64,000 bases of DNA. Origin: DASSUW01 sp963830725 (GTDB lineage: Bacteria > Actinomycetota > Thermoleophilia > Solirubrobacterales > Solirubrobacteraceae). Location: positions 496,001-560,000 of the forward strand of contig CAWHNO010000016.1 in assembly GCA_963830725.1 (NCBI GenBank). Reading direction: 5' to 3'. The notes under the pieces were generated by a model. The model saw only the letters and a program-made list of their open reading frames with translations. It searched no databases and had not been told where the DNA came from. The position numbers and the translations under genes were made by a program. This document shows, piece after piece, positions 26,397 through 36,661 of the stretch; the stretch's first letter is position 1, and each line of letters begins with the position of its first letter.

Positions 26397-29005
26397 CTAG
26401 TTGTCGCCCCAGTACGCGGCCGCGGCCACCATCGGCCACTCGCGCTCCGGGTCGGCCCGGTAGAGCGGGTTGTTCGCGAACACGGTCAGGCGCGCGGTGT
26501 CGGCCGTGTTGGTGCCGTGGGCGATGATCGCCGAGCCGGGCGCGGAGCCCCACAACGTGCTCGGCCACATGCCGGCGACGAAGAACCCCGACGCCGGCAG
26601 CCGGGCGTCGACCGTCATCGAGGCCGGGATCGACGTGAGCCAGGTCGGCGGGTCGACGATCGCGAAGTCCCGCGCCGGCATCGCGCCGGTGACCGGGCTC
26701 GCCGCGCCGCCGACGTTGTCCCACACGACGATGCCGCTGCGGCCGTTGCTCTGGTTGTTCACGAGCGCGGCGGCAGCCGCCAGGCCGGTCACCTGGCCGC
26801 CGTTGGTGAGGAAATTCGCCCCGTTGAGCTGGCCACCGATGTAGCCGCCGCCGTTGGCGAAGAACGCGGCCAGCCGCTGGCGCGCGACGGTGTTGATCGA
26901 CTGACCCTGGTTGTTGGTCGCCGGCGGGTAGTTGCTCGCCGCGTTGTAGATCAGGTCGACGTCGGCGAGCGGGTCGGTCGGCGACGCGTTCAGGAACGCC
27001 GTCGTGACCGGCTTGGCGTCGAACCCGAGCTCGCGCAGCACCCACGTGCTCTGGTCGACCCGCGGCTGGCCGGCGAGCGGTCCTGCGTTCTGGGTGGTCT
27101 GCTCGGAGAACACCGCGAACCGCGGCACCCGCTCGATCGGCTCGGCGTCGGCGGGCGGCGCTGTGGTCAGGCGGCCGAAGTCGAGCCCCGACTCGCGCGC
27201 CGCGTCCTCCAGCGCCCGGCGGGTCGCCTTGTCGGTGCCGAACAGCGCGTCTGCTGCCGGCGACGCTGCGCGGCGACGCCGTCACGGACGAGCCCGTTGA
27301 GCGTGCGCACCGCGGTCGGCGAGTCGATCGCCAGCGTGTACGCCGTCGCCTTGCCCGAGGGCACCGAGCCCCTGAGCCGGTTGACGCGGTGGATCCGGTC
27401 GGTGCGCGGCGAGAACCGCGCGCCATCGGGGACCGTCACCGTGTCGGCGCCCCACAGCGCGCCGTGGCTCCACGCCGCCGGCGGCGCGTACAGGCGCTGG
27501 ATGCGCGCGGAGATGTCGACGCCGACGCTCAGCGCGGTGTCGGCCAGGCCGCGCCGCGGCTGGGCCATGAAGATGACGTACGAGTCCTCCTCGAACGTCT
27601 GCGCTCCGAAGCGGTAGTCGCGCTCGAGCTCGTGGACCTCGATGTCGTTGTCGAGCGCCCACTGCACGAGCCGGTTCGCCTCGGCGTCGCTGCGCTGGCC
27701 GTCGCCGACCGGGATCACGTACGCCTGCGGGTAGTCGAGCATCCAGTTGTGGAACTCGGGGTCGAACGGCTCCGGGCAGCACTCCGGACGCGGCGCGTCG
27801 ACGTCGCCGCGGCGGTACATCTCGAGCTCGTCGTGGAGCATCTCCTCGCGGTTCGCGATCACGTACGCGAACGTCGACTCCTGCACGATCGTGTGCATCT
27901 TGCGGCCGCCGCGACGGCCGCCGCAGGGCCGGTACCACGCGTCGACCGGCCGGTCGGCCAGCGTCTCGATGCATGTCTCCACCGTCGACGAGTCGAGGCC
28001 GATGTGCTGGTGGTACATCGGGGCGTAGAACGGGCCCCAGTCGTCCCAGCCCTCGGCCACGTCCGGCCCCGGGGTCACGCCGTTGTCGCACGTGCCGTTC
28101 GCGTTCGGGTCGGCCTCCGGGCACCAGTCGTTGATCGGCCGCTGGACGTCCAGCCCGTTCGCGTCGAGCGCCGCCTCGTTGGCGTCGATGCGCGACTGGT
28201 TCCACTTCAGCCACAGGTCGTACTCGATGCTCGGGTTGTGCGGCTTGGTCGTGGCCTCGATCAGCATCGGCTCGAGGTAGCCGTGCAGGTCGAGCATCTC
28301 CGGCGCGAGCCAGCGCTGCATCAGGTTCCGGGAGACGATCGTCTCCGGCTGCGACTGCGTCATGTAGTCGCGGTTGAGGTCGAACCCGTTAGCGTTCTGG
28401 CGGACGCCGTTGAAGCGGCCGTCCGGGTTCTGGATCACGTTGAAGACCAGGATCGCGTGGTCGAGCGCGTTGTCGACCGCCGGATCCTGCCCGCGCGGCG
28501 TCAGCGCGTACTTCTCGATCACCTGGATGGCCGAGTCAACGCCCTCGTACTCGTTGCCGTGGATGCTGCCCTGGACGAGGATCGGGACCTTGACGTCGTC
28601 GTCGAGGTGGCGCAGCAGCTTCAGCGCCGCGTTCGGCCTCTCGAGCATCAGCGCCCGCACCCCGAGCCAGCTCAGGTAGTCGCGCCGCTGGCGGCTCGTG
28701 CGCAGCTCGTTGATGACCACGCTGTACATCTCGCGGCCGTTGACCGAGCGGCCGATCACGTCGACGTCCATGCGGCCGCCGCTGCGGCGCTCGATGTCGC
28801 GCAGCGTGCAGCCGACCGCGTAGTGCGGGATGTGCGGGAAGCTGCCCTCGGGATCGCCCGCCTCTGTGCCGTCGGGCAGCGCCTCCGCCGCGTCGCCCGG
28901 CTCCGGCGTGCCGCACCATGGCGGCTCCGCCGCCGGGGCGCTTGCAGGGAGCCCCGCGAACGCGAGTACGAGCACCAGCAGGAACCGGCGAATCGTCCGT
29001 CCCAT
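26397..29005 (-). CDS. Secreted M14-family zinc carboxypeptidase with extra C-terminal domain, frame-disrupted
   Basis: Signal peptide at 1-~25 (RRFLLVLVLAFAGLPASAPAA). M14 catalytic domain: zinc ligands in GSIHGNEYEG and DLHGYLEP, catalytic Glu in IVQESTFAYV, spacer FDLNRDYMTQSQPET. After ~27260 the homology changes frame (ADALFGTDKATRRAL onward) into a ~250-residue C-terminal domain with GGGYIGGQLNGANF and YWGDN end, resembling a ThuA/GATase-like fold. ~870 aa joined. ATG 29005 chosen because GGGGGAG lies 5 nt before it. Confidence 0.85.
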
Positions 29006-29068
29006 CACAACTCCCCCTCGTCGACCCTTTGACCGGATTCCTAGCGCTCGGCCCGAGCCCGTGTCAAC

Positions 29069-30403
29069 TCAGACGCAGGATCCTGATAGCTCCTCCATGC
29101 GCTCGATCGTGCGCTCGACCTCTTCGAACGTCGTCCGCGGGTTGATGGTGCAGAGCCGCAGGGCAACGCGGCCGCCGAGCTCGGTCGTGCTCGGCGCGGC
29201 GTAGCCGTCCGCGACCATCGCGGCCGCCAGGCGCGTCTGGTCGACGCCCTCGCGGCGGAAGCAGACGATCGCGAGCTGGGCCGGAGACACGATCTCCCAG
29301 CCGTCGCGGGAGCGCAGCACCGCCTCGGCGTGCTCGGCCAGCGCGATCCCGCGGGCGATCGCCTCGCGGAAGGCGGCCAGTCCGAAGACGCGGATCGAGA
29401 GCCAGAGCTTGAGCGCGCGCGCTGCCCGCGTGAGCTGCACGGTGCGATCGCGGAAGTTCACCTCGTCGCCCACCGTGTCGCGCAGGTACACGCCCGACAT
29501 CGCGAACGTCTGCTCGAGCAGGCCGCCCTCGCGCACCAGCACGCAGCCCGTCTCGTAGGGCTGGAAGAGCCACTTGTGCGGGTCCAGGACGAGCGAGTCG
29601 GCGTGCTCGAGGCCGTTGAGGGCTCCGCACAGCACGGCCGGCGCCCCGTAGGCGCCGTCGACGTGCAGCCAGAGCCCCAGGTCGGCCAGCTCCTCCAGCG
29701 GGTCGACGGCGCCGGTGCTCGTCGTGCCCGCGGTCGCGACGACGCAGAAGGGCATCCGGTCACGATCTGCCTCGATCGCGGCGCGGACGTCATCGGCGTG
29801 CAGCCGCTGATCGTCGCGCGCCGGCACGACCTGGTACTGCAGTCCGAGCACGCGCAGCGCCCGCGGGATCGAGGCGTGACCCTCCGAGGACACGTATGCG
29901 ACCGCGTGCTCAGGAGCCCGGTCGCCGAAGCGGGCGGTGCGGGCAGCCGCGAGGGCGACCAGGCTGCCGACCGACCCGCCGCTCACCAGCACGCCGTCCG
30001 CGCCTTCCGGCAGCCCGCAGATCTCGCGCAGCCAGTCGAGAACGACGAGCTCGACCGCCGACACGCCCGACCCGCTCGTCCACGAGCCGGCGAAGGCGTT
30101 GACGCCGGTCGCTGCCGTGTCGGCCAGCACGCTGACGAAGTTGCTGGGGCCTGGGATGCGCGCGAAGAAGCGCGGATGATCCGGGCGCATGCCGAACGGC
30201 AGGACCTGATCGAAGAGGAGCTCGAGCAGGGCGTCGGCGTCGCCAGGCTCCTCGGGCGGCGGACCGCCGACCGCCGCCCGCAGCGAGGCCGCGTCGCCGA
30301 CGCGGAGCGGCGGGCGCTCGCCGAGCGTCTCCGCGTGCTCGACGAGGCGGTCGACCAGCGCGTAGCCGAGGCGGCGCATCTCGTCGGGCGGCAACGACAG
30401 CAC
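29069..30403 (-). CDS. PLP-dependent group II decarboxylase (aromatic-L-amino-acid decarboxylase-like)
   Basis: 444 aa, fold type I. PLP Lys in VLDPHKWLFQPYE at ~residue 275; HVDGAYGAPA holds the Asp that binds the pyridine N; FVSGGSV-like GVLVSGGSVGSL binds phosphate. Decarboxylates an amino acid (aromatic, DABA or Glu type cannot be told apart). Divergently placed to the GAF-PAS-REC gene with a 35-nt gap. Confidence 0.88.
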   Translation of the reverse strand: MLSLPPDEMRRLGYALVDRLVEHAETLGERPPLRVGDAASLRAAVGGPPPEEPGDADALLELLFDQVLPFGMRPDHPRFFARIPGPSNFVSVLADTAATGVNAFAGSWTSGSGVSAVELVVLDWLREICGLPEGADGVLVSGGSVGSLVALAAARTARFGDRAPEHAVAYVSSEGHASIPRALRVLGLQYQVVPARDDQRLHADDVRAAIEADRDRMPFCVVATAGTTSTGAVDPLEELADLGLWLHVDGAYGAPAVLCGALNGLEHADSLVLDPHKWLFQPYETGCVLVREGGLLEQTFAMSGVYLRDTVGDEVNFRDRTVQLTRAARALKLWLSIRVFGLAAFREAIARGIALAEHAEAVLRSRDGWEIVSPAQLAIVCFRREGVDQTRLAAAMVADGYAAPSTTELGGRVALRLCTINPRTTFEEVERTIERMEELSGSCV

Positions 30404-30438
30404 GCGGCCACAGTACGCTGCTCAGAGGTCCATCGGCG

Positions 30439-31660
30439 GTGACCGGCGCGAACGACACCGGCGGGAATCGGCTCACGCTGCTTGCGCGGGCGGGTGAGCT
30501 GCTGTCCGCCGCCGGAGCCGGAGAACGGACGCTCGAGAAGCTCGCCGCCCTGCTCGTCACGGGGTTCGCCGACTGGTGCGCGATCGACGTGCTCAACGAG
30601 GACGGCTCGATCGACCGCGCGGCGTGCGCGCCGGACGACGGGCCGCCGCTGCGCCCCGACCGGCCGCACGGGCCTGCCGTCGTGATGCGGACCGGCGAGC
30701 CCGAGCTGGTCAGGGGCGTCACCGACGAGCCGATGCCCGGCGTCACCTCGTACCTGTGCGTGCCGCTGATGTCGCGCGACCGGCCCTGGGGCGCGATCAC
30801 GCTCGTCACCACCGGCGAGCGCCGGTTCGGGCCCGCCGACCTCGACCTCGCCGCCGAGCTGGCGCGGCGCGCGGCCTCGACGGTCGAGACCTCCCGCCTG
30901 CTGCGGTCGCTGGCCCACTCGGAGGAGCGCTACCGGCTGTTGTTCGAGGCCAACCCGCTGCCGATGTGGGTCTACGACGCGCAGACCCTGCGCTTCCTCG
31001 CGGTCAACGAGGCCGCCGTCCGCCACTACGGCTACACGCGCAGCGAGTTCCTCGCCATGACGATCGCGGACATCCGGCCGCGCGAGGACGTCGAGGCAGT
31101 GCTCGCCGACCTGCGCGAGCGCGGCGGGCCAGGCTCCCCCGCTTCGGGCACGTGGCGGCACCGCACGAAGGACGGGACGCCGGTCGACGTCGAGATCACG
31201 GCCGGCAGGGTGCTGTTCGAGGGCCGCCCGGCCGCGCTCGTGCTCGCGCACGACGTGACGGAGCGGCTGCGGCTCGGCGGGCGACGGCGCGGCCGAGCGC
31301 GGCAGCGAGACGATCATGCTCGTCGAGGACGACGAGAGCGTGCGCGACCTCGTGCGGATCATGCTCGAGGCGAAGGGCTACAACGTGCTCGCGGCGGCGG
31401 GCGCCGAGGAGGCCGAGCGGATCTGCACCGACGACGTCGACCTGCTGCTGACCGACGTGGTGATGCCGGAGGTCAACGGCCGCGCACTGGCGGAGCGGCT
31501 CTCGCTCACCTCACCGTCGATGCGCATCCTCTTCATGTCCGGCTACTCGGACGAGGCGGTCTACCGCCACGGTGAGCTCAGCCCGAACGCCGCCTTCATC
31601 GAGAAGCCGTTCACGGACCGTACGCTCGCGCGCAAGGTCCGCGAGGTGCTCGACGGTTAG
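30439..31660 (+). CDS. GAF-PAS-receiver protein without kinase domains, frame break
   Basis: GAF domain at ~15-155 (ADWCAIDVL, PGVTSYLCVPLMSRDRPWG), PAS at ~160-275 (RYRLLFEANPLPMWVYD, AHDVTERL), then a receiver (IMLVEDDESVRD, phospho-Asp in LLLTDVVMP, Lys in FIEKPF). A base appears missing near 31280; restored, the linker reads GDGAAERGSETIMLVEDD. That is the linker normally found after the ATPase of hybrid kinases, yet HisKA and HATPase are absent: an internal deletion or a genuine kinase-less form. Start GTG 30439. Confidence 0.78.
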
Positions 31661-31911
31661 ACGGTGTCCCGGACGGCCAGGCGGCGCTGCGGCTCGGCGC
31701 TGACCTCGACGCCGTGCCAGGCGGCGTAGGCGTACGGGTGCTGGAAGACGTCGTAGGGACGCTCGCCCTCGCGGACCTCGATCGAGAAGCGATCGCCGGT
31801 CTTGTCGTCGGCCACCGCCACGATCACCTGGTTGTCGTGCTCGCGCCAGAGCAGCCAGACGTCGATGCGGTCGTTGGTGCGGTGGTCAAGTTCTCGGAGG
31901 GTCTCGTTCAT
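31657..31911 (-). CDS. Small conserved protein of unknown function
   Basis: 84 aa, soluble, with ordered composition (RIDVWLLWREHDNQVIVAVAD, FSIEVREGERPYDVFQHPYAYAA). I do not recognise a named family. Start ATG 31911. Its stop overlaps the end of the convergent GAF-PAS-REC gene. Codon use and position after the NUDIX gene support a real gene, possibly at the end of the minus-strand operon. Confidence 0.75.
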   Translation of the reverse strand: MNETLRELDHRTNDRIDVWLLWREHDNQVIVAVADDKTGDRFSIEVREGERPYDVFQHPYAYAAWHGVEVSAEPQRRLAVRDTV

Positions 31912-32012
31912 GGCACGGGTACGGTCGCATCGCGGGGGCCGCGGGCCCATGGAGCCAGCCGGTGAGAGGCTCAGAGGCTGGCAGGCCTTCCGCAGGTAGC
32001 GGAGAGCCGTAC

Positions 32013-32459
32013 TCAGAGCCGGTCGAGCAGCTCGGCCTGCGCGGGGTTGAGCTTCTCGCGCGCGCGCGCGAGATCGAACCAGCCCGCACGGTCGATCTCC
32101 GGGAACTCGCGCGTCGTACCCGAGCGCGGCGGCCACTCGATCGTGAACGTGTTGCTGACGATCGCGTCGGCGTCGAGGTCGCCGGACACCGCGAAGGCCG
32201 TGATCTCCTTGCCGCTGCGCAGCTTGACAGTGCCGAGCTCGGTCAGCTCGGCGCCGGCGGGCAGCGCCGTGCCGAGCTCCTCCTCGAACTCGCGCGCGGC
32301 GCACGCGCGCGGGTCCTCGCCGTCGCCGTACTCGCCCTTCGGGATCGACCACGCCCCGGCGTCCTTGCGCGCCCAGTACGGCCCGCCCGGGTGCACGAGC
32401 AGCACCTCGCGCACGCCGTCGCGCTCGCGGTGCAGGAGGATCCCGGCGCTGCGCTTCAG
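32013..32459 (-). CDS. NUDIX hydrolase with apparent CTG start
   Basis: 148 aa. The Nudix box GEYGDGEDPRACAAREFEEELG is slightly widened but keeps the REFEEE core; N-terminus KRSAGILLHRERDG and PYWARKDAGAWSIPKGE are characteristic of this subfamily (diadenosine-polyphosphate/NUDT2-like). There is no ATG/GTG/TTG near the N-terminus. CTG at 32459 follows GGAGG by 4 nt and overlaps the MFS stop as CTGA. Confidence 0.88.
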   Translation of the reverse strand: MKRSAGILLHRERDGVREVLLVHPGGPYWARKDAGAWSIPKGEYGDGEDPRACAAREFEEELGTALPAGAELTELGTVKLRSGKEITAFAVSGDLDADAIVSNTFTIEWPPRSGTTREFPEIDRAGWFDLARAREKLNPAQAELLDRL

Positions 32460-33884
32460 GCCGCCTCCGGCACGGGTCGCGGCGCCGGCCGGCGGTTGAG
32501 CACGAAGGTCGGCAGCAGCGCGACCAGCGCGACCGCGGCGCCGAGCGTGAAGGCGATCGTGAAGCCGCTCTCGACCGGGATCTCGGTGCCCGGCAGGGTG
32601 TGGGCGGAGATGATCGCGGCGGCGACCTGCGAGCCGAGCGCGGCGCCGATCGTGCGCATGATCGTGTTCATGCCGCTGGCCACGCCGGTCTCGCCGGGCC
32701 GCGAGTACTCGATCACCAGCGTGCCGAGCGAAGCGAAGCTGAACGCCAGCCCGACGCCCATCAGGACCATCCAGGCGTAGATCGTCCACGGCTCGTCATG
32801 GAACGTGGCGAGCAGCGTGAGCGCGAGCACGAGGAAGCCGATGCCGATCCGCAGCGTCACGTGGTTGCCGATCCGCGTGCCGAGCGCGCCGGCGAACGGG
32901 CCGGTGACCATCATCGCGATCGACGACGGCACGAAGAACAGGCCGACCTCGACCGGCGAGGCGCCGAAGCCGTAGTCGATCTGGTCCGCCAGATCGGGCG
33001 GCAGCCCGAGCGGCATCTGCACGAAGTTCGGCAGCAGGATGAAGGTCGAGAACATCGCGAAGCCCATCAGCAGCGTGGTGAGGTTGGTGGCGGCCATCTC
33101 GCGGCGGGCGAACGTGCGCAGGTCGACCATCGGCTCGGGCACGCGGTTCTCGATCACCGCCCACGCGTAGAACGGACACGGCGGAGGCGGCGAACAGGCC
33201 GAGCACGCCGGCCGACGTCCAGCCCCAGTGCGTGCCCTCGCTGATCGCCAGCAGCAGCGAGCCGAGCGCGAGCGACAGCGTCAGCCCGCCGAGGTAGTCG
33301 GGCTTCGTCGGCATCTTGACCGGCGACTCGGGCACGAACATGGCGAGCAGCAGGGTCGAGGCGAGCACCGGAACCGCGCCGATAAGGAACAGCCAGTGCC
33401 ACGTCAGGTGCTCGATGATCACGCCGCTGAGCACCAGCCCGACGCCGCCGCCGACGCCGAACACCGAGCTCACCGTCCCGATCCCGAGGCCGATCTTCTC
33501 GGGCGGGAACTCGTCGCGGATGATTCCGAACGAGAGCGGGAAGACGGCCGCGCCGGCGCCCTGGATGACGCGGAAGACGATCAGCGACGGCAGGCTCCAG
33601 GCGGCCGCCGCGCCGAGCGAGGCGAGCCCGAAGATCCCGAGCGCGATGACGAGCATCCGCTTCTTGCCGTAGGAGTCGCCGAGCTTGCCGAGGATCGGGG
33701 TCAGCACCGACGAGCTGAGCAGGAAGCCGGTGGCGATCCAGGTCACCGACGTCGCCGTGGTGTCGAACTCGCGCTGGAAGTGCGGCAGCGCGGGGACGAC
33801 GAGCGTCTGCATGACCGCGAAGGAGACGCCCGCGACGGTCAGCAGCGCGAGCGTGACCCCGTAGTGCTGTCGCTCGGGCTCCAC
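32456..33884 (-). CDS. MFS drug-resistance transporter (DHA2, 14-TM type), frame-disrupted
   Basis: Proton-driven exporter. First half: LVVPALPHFQREFDTTATSV, GKLGDSYGKKRML, FRVIQGAGAAVFPLSFGIIRDEFPPE, and motif C-like GVGGGVGLVLSGVI. Near 33180 homology shifts frame to VIENRVPEPMVDLRTF and continues to the end. One extra base restores AVPFYAWAVIENRV. ~475 aa joined. It begins 11 nt after the DUF488 stop. Substrate unknown. Confidence 0.85.
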
Positions 33885-33894
33885 TTCTTCGATC

Positions 33895-34332
33895 CTAGAG
33901 ATCGACCACCCGGAGACCGGGTCGCCGCTCCTGCAGGGCCTCGGTGAGCACGCGCCGGTGGCAGACCGCCGGGTCGGCCTCGAGGCACAGCAGCGCGGTG
34001 CGCGGCCCGCGGTCGAGCTCGGCGGCGAGCTCGTCGAGCTCGCGGGCGGCCGTGCGCTCGACGTGCTCGCGGAAGGCGGGCGCGCCCTCCGCCGCGCGGC
34101 CGTGCTTGAACAGCCACCGGATGTCGGGCGGCGTGCCGAGCGGCTTGCGGTGCTCGTAGGCGATCCCGTGATCGGCGAGCAGCTCGCCGAGCCGCGTCTT
34201 CGACATCCCCGGTCGGCGCGACTGCGGCCGGAAGCGCACGTCGATCAGCCGCTCGATCCGCGCGGCGTGCAGCTCGGCGACCAGCTCGGGCGGGAGCAGC
34301 CGCTCGTAGCCGATCGTCCAGACCCGGCTCAT
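33895..34332 (-). CDS. DUF488 family protein
   Basis: 145 aa. WTIGYERLLPPELVAELHAARI at the start, LIDVRFRPQSRRPGMSK, and the C-terminal LLCLEADPAVCHRRVL with the family's conserved Cys and His. Biochemical role unknown. The ATG is preceded by GGGGAGG supplied by a repeat also found before recD. Confidence 0.85.
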   Translation of the reverse strand: MSRVWTIGYERLLPPELVAELHAARIERLIDVRFRPQSRRPGMSKTRLGELLADHGIAYEHRKPLGTPPDIRWLFKHGRAAEGAPAFREHVERTAARELDELAAELDRGPRTALLCLEADPAVCHRRVLTEALQERRPGLRVVDL

Positions 34333-34338
34333 GGGGCA

Positions 34339-34374
34339 ACCTCCCCGCGATGTTCGCGAAGCGAACTCGCAAGG
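34339..34374 (-). repeat. SD-carrying junction repeat family C, copy 1
   Basis: Minus strand: CTTGCGAGTTCGCTTCGCGA, ACATCGCGGGGAGGTTG. Contains the hairpin TTCGC-GAA-GCGAA and ends with the Shine-Dalgarno GGGGAGG of the DUF488 gene. The second copy precedes recD (49121-49158). Just upstream is a 7-bp hairpin GGCCAAG-CTTG-CTTGGCC (34373-34390) after the LLM stop. Confidence 0.75.
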
Positions 34375-34393
34375 CCAAGCTTGCTTGGCCCGG

Positions 34394-35383
34394 TCACGCG
34401 CTGCGCGCGGCGAGCGACGCCAGGTCGAACGCCTCGGCGATCAGCTCGTACGAGTGCCGGCGCGCCTCGTGGTCGTGGGTGATGGTCACCACGATCACCT
34501 CGTCGGCGCCGTACTCCTCGGCGACCTGCTCGATACCGGCGCGCACCGTCTCCCGCGTGCCGATGATCCGCCGCCGGCCCTTGTGCGGGTCGCCGTGCTG
34601 GGCGAGGTAGCGCAGCGCGCGTTCCGGCGGCGGCACCGGGATCGGGCGGCCCTGGCGCAGCATCGCGAACGACATCGCGATCGAGGAGGCCAGGCGCTCG
34701 GCCTCTTCGTCGGTGTCGGCGGCGATCGCCCACACGCCCACCGCCACGCGCGGCTCGGCGGCGCGCTCGCGGTAGGAGCGGGCGATCTCCGCGCCGTGCG
34801 GGTTGATGAAGTCCGCGAACGCGTACGGCAGCCCGAGCTGCGCCGCCCACACCGCGCTCTGCGCCGACGAGCCGAGCAGCCAGATCTCGGGTCGCTCCGG
34901 GCTGCCGGGCAGCGAGGCGCCGAGCTTGGAGAACGGGTGATCGGCGGGCAGGCTGCCGTCGTAGTGCGCGAGCAGCTCGGCGAGCTGCTGCGGGAAGTCG
35001 TCGGGCGCGACCTCGCGACGGTCGCGCTGCAGCGCGTACGTGGTCAGCGGGTCGGTGCCCGACGCGCGGCCGAGCGCGAGGTCGATCCGGCCGGGAAACA
35101 GGCCCGCGAGCAGGCTGAAGCTCTCGGCGACCTTGAACGGCGAGTAGTGCGGCAGCATCACGCCGCCGCTGCCGACGCGGATGCGCTCCGTCGCCGCCGC
35201 GACGGGCCCGGCCAGCACCTCGGGCGCCGGGCCGGCGAGCGCGAGGCCGTGGTGCTCGGCGAGCCAGTAGCGGTGGTAGCCGAGGCGGTCCGCGAGCCGG
35301 GCGAGGTCGAGCGTGTTGCGCAGCGCGTCGGGTCGCGACGTGCCCTCGGGCACCGGCGTCTGGTCGAGCACGCTGACTCTCAC
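34394..35383 (-). CDS. LLM-class flavin-dependent oxidoreductase (luciferase-like)
   Basis: 329 aa bacterial-luciferase fold. SVLDQTPVPEGTSRPDALRNT at the N-terminus, AEHHGLALAGPAPEVL, GRIDLALGRASGTDPL, and GTRETVRAGIEQVAEEYGAD with DEVIVVTITHDHEARRHSYE at the C-terminus; these fit the MsnO8/alkanal-monooxygenase-like group. Uses FMN or F420; which is not clear. GTG 35383 overlaps the DsbA-like stop as GTGA and follows GGGAGG. Confidence 0.88.
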   Translation of the reverse strand: MRVSVLDQTPVPEGTSRPDALRNTLDLARLADRLGYHRYWLAEHHGLALAGPAPEVLAGPVAAATERIRVGSGGVMLPHYSPFKVAESFSLLAGLFPGRIDLALGRASGTDPLTTYALQRDRREVAPDDFPQQLAELLAHYDGSLPADHPFSKLGASLPGSPERPEIWLLGSSAQSAVWAAQLGLPYAFADFINPHGAEIARSYRERAAEPRVAVGVWAIAADTDEEAERLASSIAMSFAMLRQGRPIPVPPPERALRYLAQHGDPHKGRRRIIGTRETVRAGIEQVAEEYGADEVIVVTITHDHEARRHSYELIAEAFDLASLAARSA

Positions 35384-36013
35384 CGAGCCTCCCACGCCTT
35401 GTCGAGCGCCTCGAGCAGCAGCTCGGAGGGCTGGGCCCCCGAGACGCCGTAGCGCCGGTCGAGGACGAAGAACGGCACGCCGCGGATGCCGATCCGCATG
35501 GCCAGCTCCTCGTCGGCCCGGACGGCGTCGGCGTAGGCGCCGTTCTGGCAGGCCTTCGGGGTCGACGCCGACCTCGGTCGCGAGCCGCACGAGCGTCTCC
35601 GCGTCGCCGATCGCCTCGCCCTCGGTGAAGTACGCGCGCATGAGGCGCTCCTTCATCGTGTCCTGAAGCCCGTGCGCCGCCGCCAGGTGGAGCAGGCGAT
35701 GGGCGTCGAAGCTGTTGCCGCCGCGCGTGCGGTCGAGGTGGTACTCGAGTCCCTCGCCGGCCGCCAGCTCGGTCATCTGGGCGTTCATCTCCTGCGCCTG
35801 CTCGACGCTCATGCCGTACTTGGCGGCGAGGTGCTCGGCGGAGGAGTGCTCGCGCTCGGGCGGCGCGCCCGGGTCGAGCTCGAAGCTGCGCCAGGTCAGC
35901 TCGACGTCATCGCGGTGCGCGAACCGCTCGAGCGCGTGCTCGAAGCGCCGCTTGCCCACGTAGCACCAGGGGCACACGATGTCGGACCAGATCTCGACCG
36001 TGAGCGGGGCCAT
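35380..36013 (-). CDS. DsbA-family (FrnE-like) oxidoreductase, frame break
   Basis: Thioredoxin-fold with inserted helical domain. CPWC active site in DIVCPWCYVGKRRFE at ~residue 13; NSFDAHRLLHLA and YFTEGEAIGDAE of the FrnE group. Near 35560 the homology changes frame to KACQNGAYADAVRADEE, then RGVPFFVLDRRYGVSGAQP with the cis-Pro loop. ~211 aa joined. No signal peptide, so cytosolic, as usual for FrnE. ATG 36013, 11 nt after rnhA. Confidence 0.86.
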
Positions 36014-36024
36014 GGCGGCCCATG

Positions 36025-36516
36025 CTAGGCGGCGGCTTCGCGCGCAGCGGCGACGGCGAGCCGGTCGGCGCGGTCGTTGAGCGCCTTGTGGGCGTGCGGC
36101 TCGCCGACCTCGTGGCCCTTCACCCAGTGCCAGCGGACGGCGTCGTGGCGCGCGATCTCTCCCTCCAGCGCCCGCACGAGATCCTGGTTCTTGACCGGGT
36201 CGCCGCCGGCCGTCTTCCAGCCGCGCCGCTTCCAGCCGTGGATCCACTTCGTCATCGAGTCCAGCATCAGCCGCGAGTCGGTCACGATGCAGACGCGGCT
36301 GCTGGGCGGCAGCGCCCGCAGGCCCTCGAGCGCGGCGGTGTACTCCATCCGGTTGTTGGTCGTGTGCGGCTCGCCGCCCGACAGCTCGGCCCGCTCGCCG
36401 GCCGGGCCGACCACGATCGCCGCCCAGCCGCCGGGGCCGGGGTTGCCGCTGCACGCGCCGTCGGTCCACACGAGCGCCTCGCCCTCGCGGGCCGCGACCG
36501 GGATCTCCTTGGCCAT
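36025..36516 (-). CDS. rnhA: Ribonuclease HI
   Basis: 163 aa; removes RNA from RNA-DNA hybrids. The four acidic catalytic residues are visible in WTDGACSGNPGPGG, NNRMEYTAAL, IVTDSRLMLDSM and LNDRADRLA, with His in WVKGHEVGEP. The basic handle is WIHGWKRRGWKTAGG. It heads the minus-strand operon rnhA-dsbA-LLM-DUF488-MFS-NUDIX. Confidence 0.95.
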   Translation of the reverse strand: MAKEIPVAAREGEALVWTDGACSGNPGPGGWAAIVVGPAGERAELSGGEPHTTNNRMEYTAALEGLRALPPSSRVCIVTDSRLMLDSMTKWIHGWKRRGWKTAGGDPVKNQDLVRALEGEIARHDAVRWHWVKGHEVGEPHAHKALNDRADRLAVAAAREAAA

Positions 36517-36661
36517 CGGGGGCGATGGTAGACGGCGCCGTTGTCGGAATCTCCAACGGGCGATCGAAATCGTTGGACCGCCCAACGATGCGGCGAGGCC
36601 CCCGGCACGCGAGTCTTCTCGTGGGGCTGGAAGTCAAGCGAGGCGGAGGAACACTCTTCGA

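Noticed and set aside
27389..29032. 547-codon plus-strand frame opposite the M14 peptidase
   Set aside because: Composition (Val/Arg/Asp repeats) is typical of an antisense shadow; the M14 motifs are on the minus strand.
34373..34390. GGCCAAG-CTTG-CTTGGCC as terminator after the LLM gene
   Set aside because: Good hairpin but no T-run, and the next gene follows within 45 nt in the same operon; kept only as part of the repeat junction.
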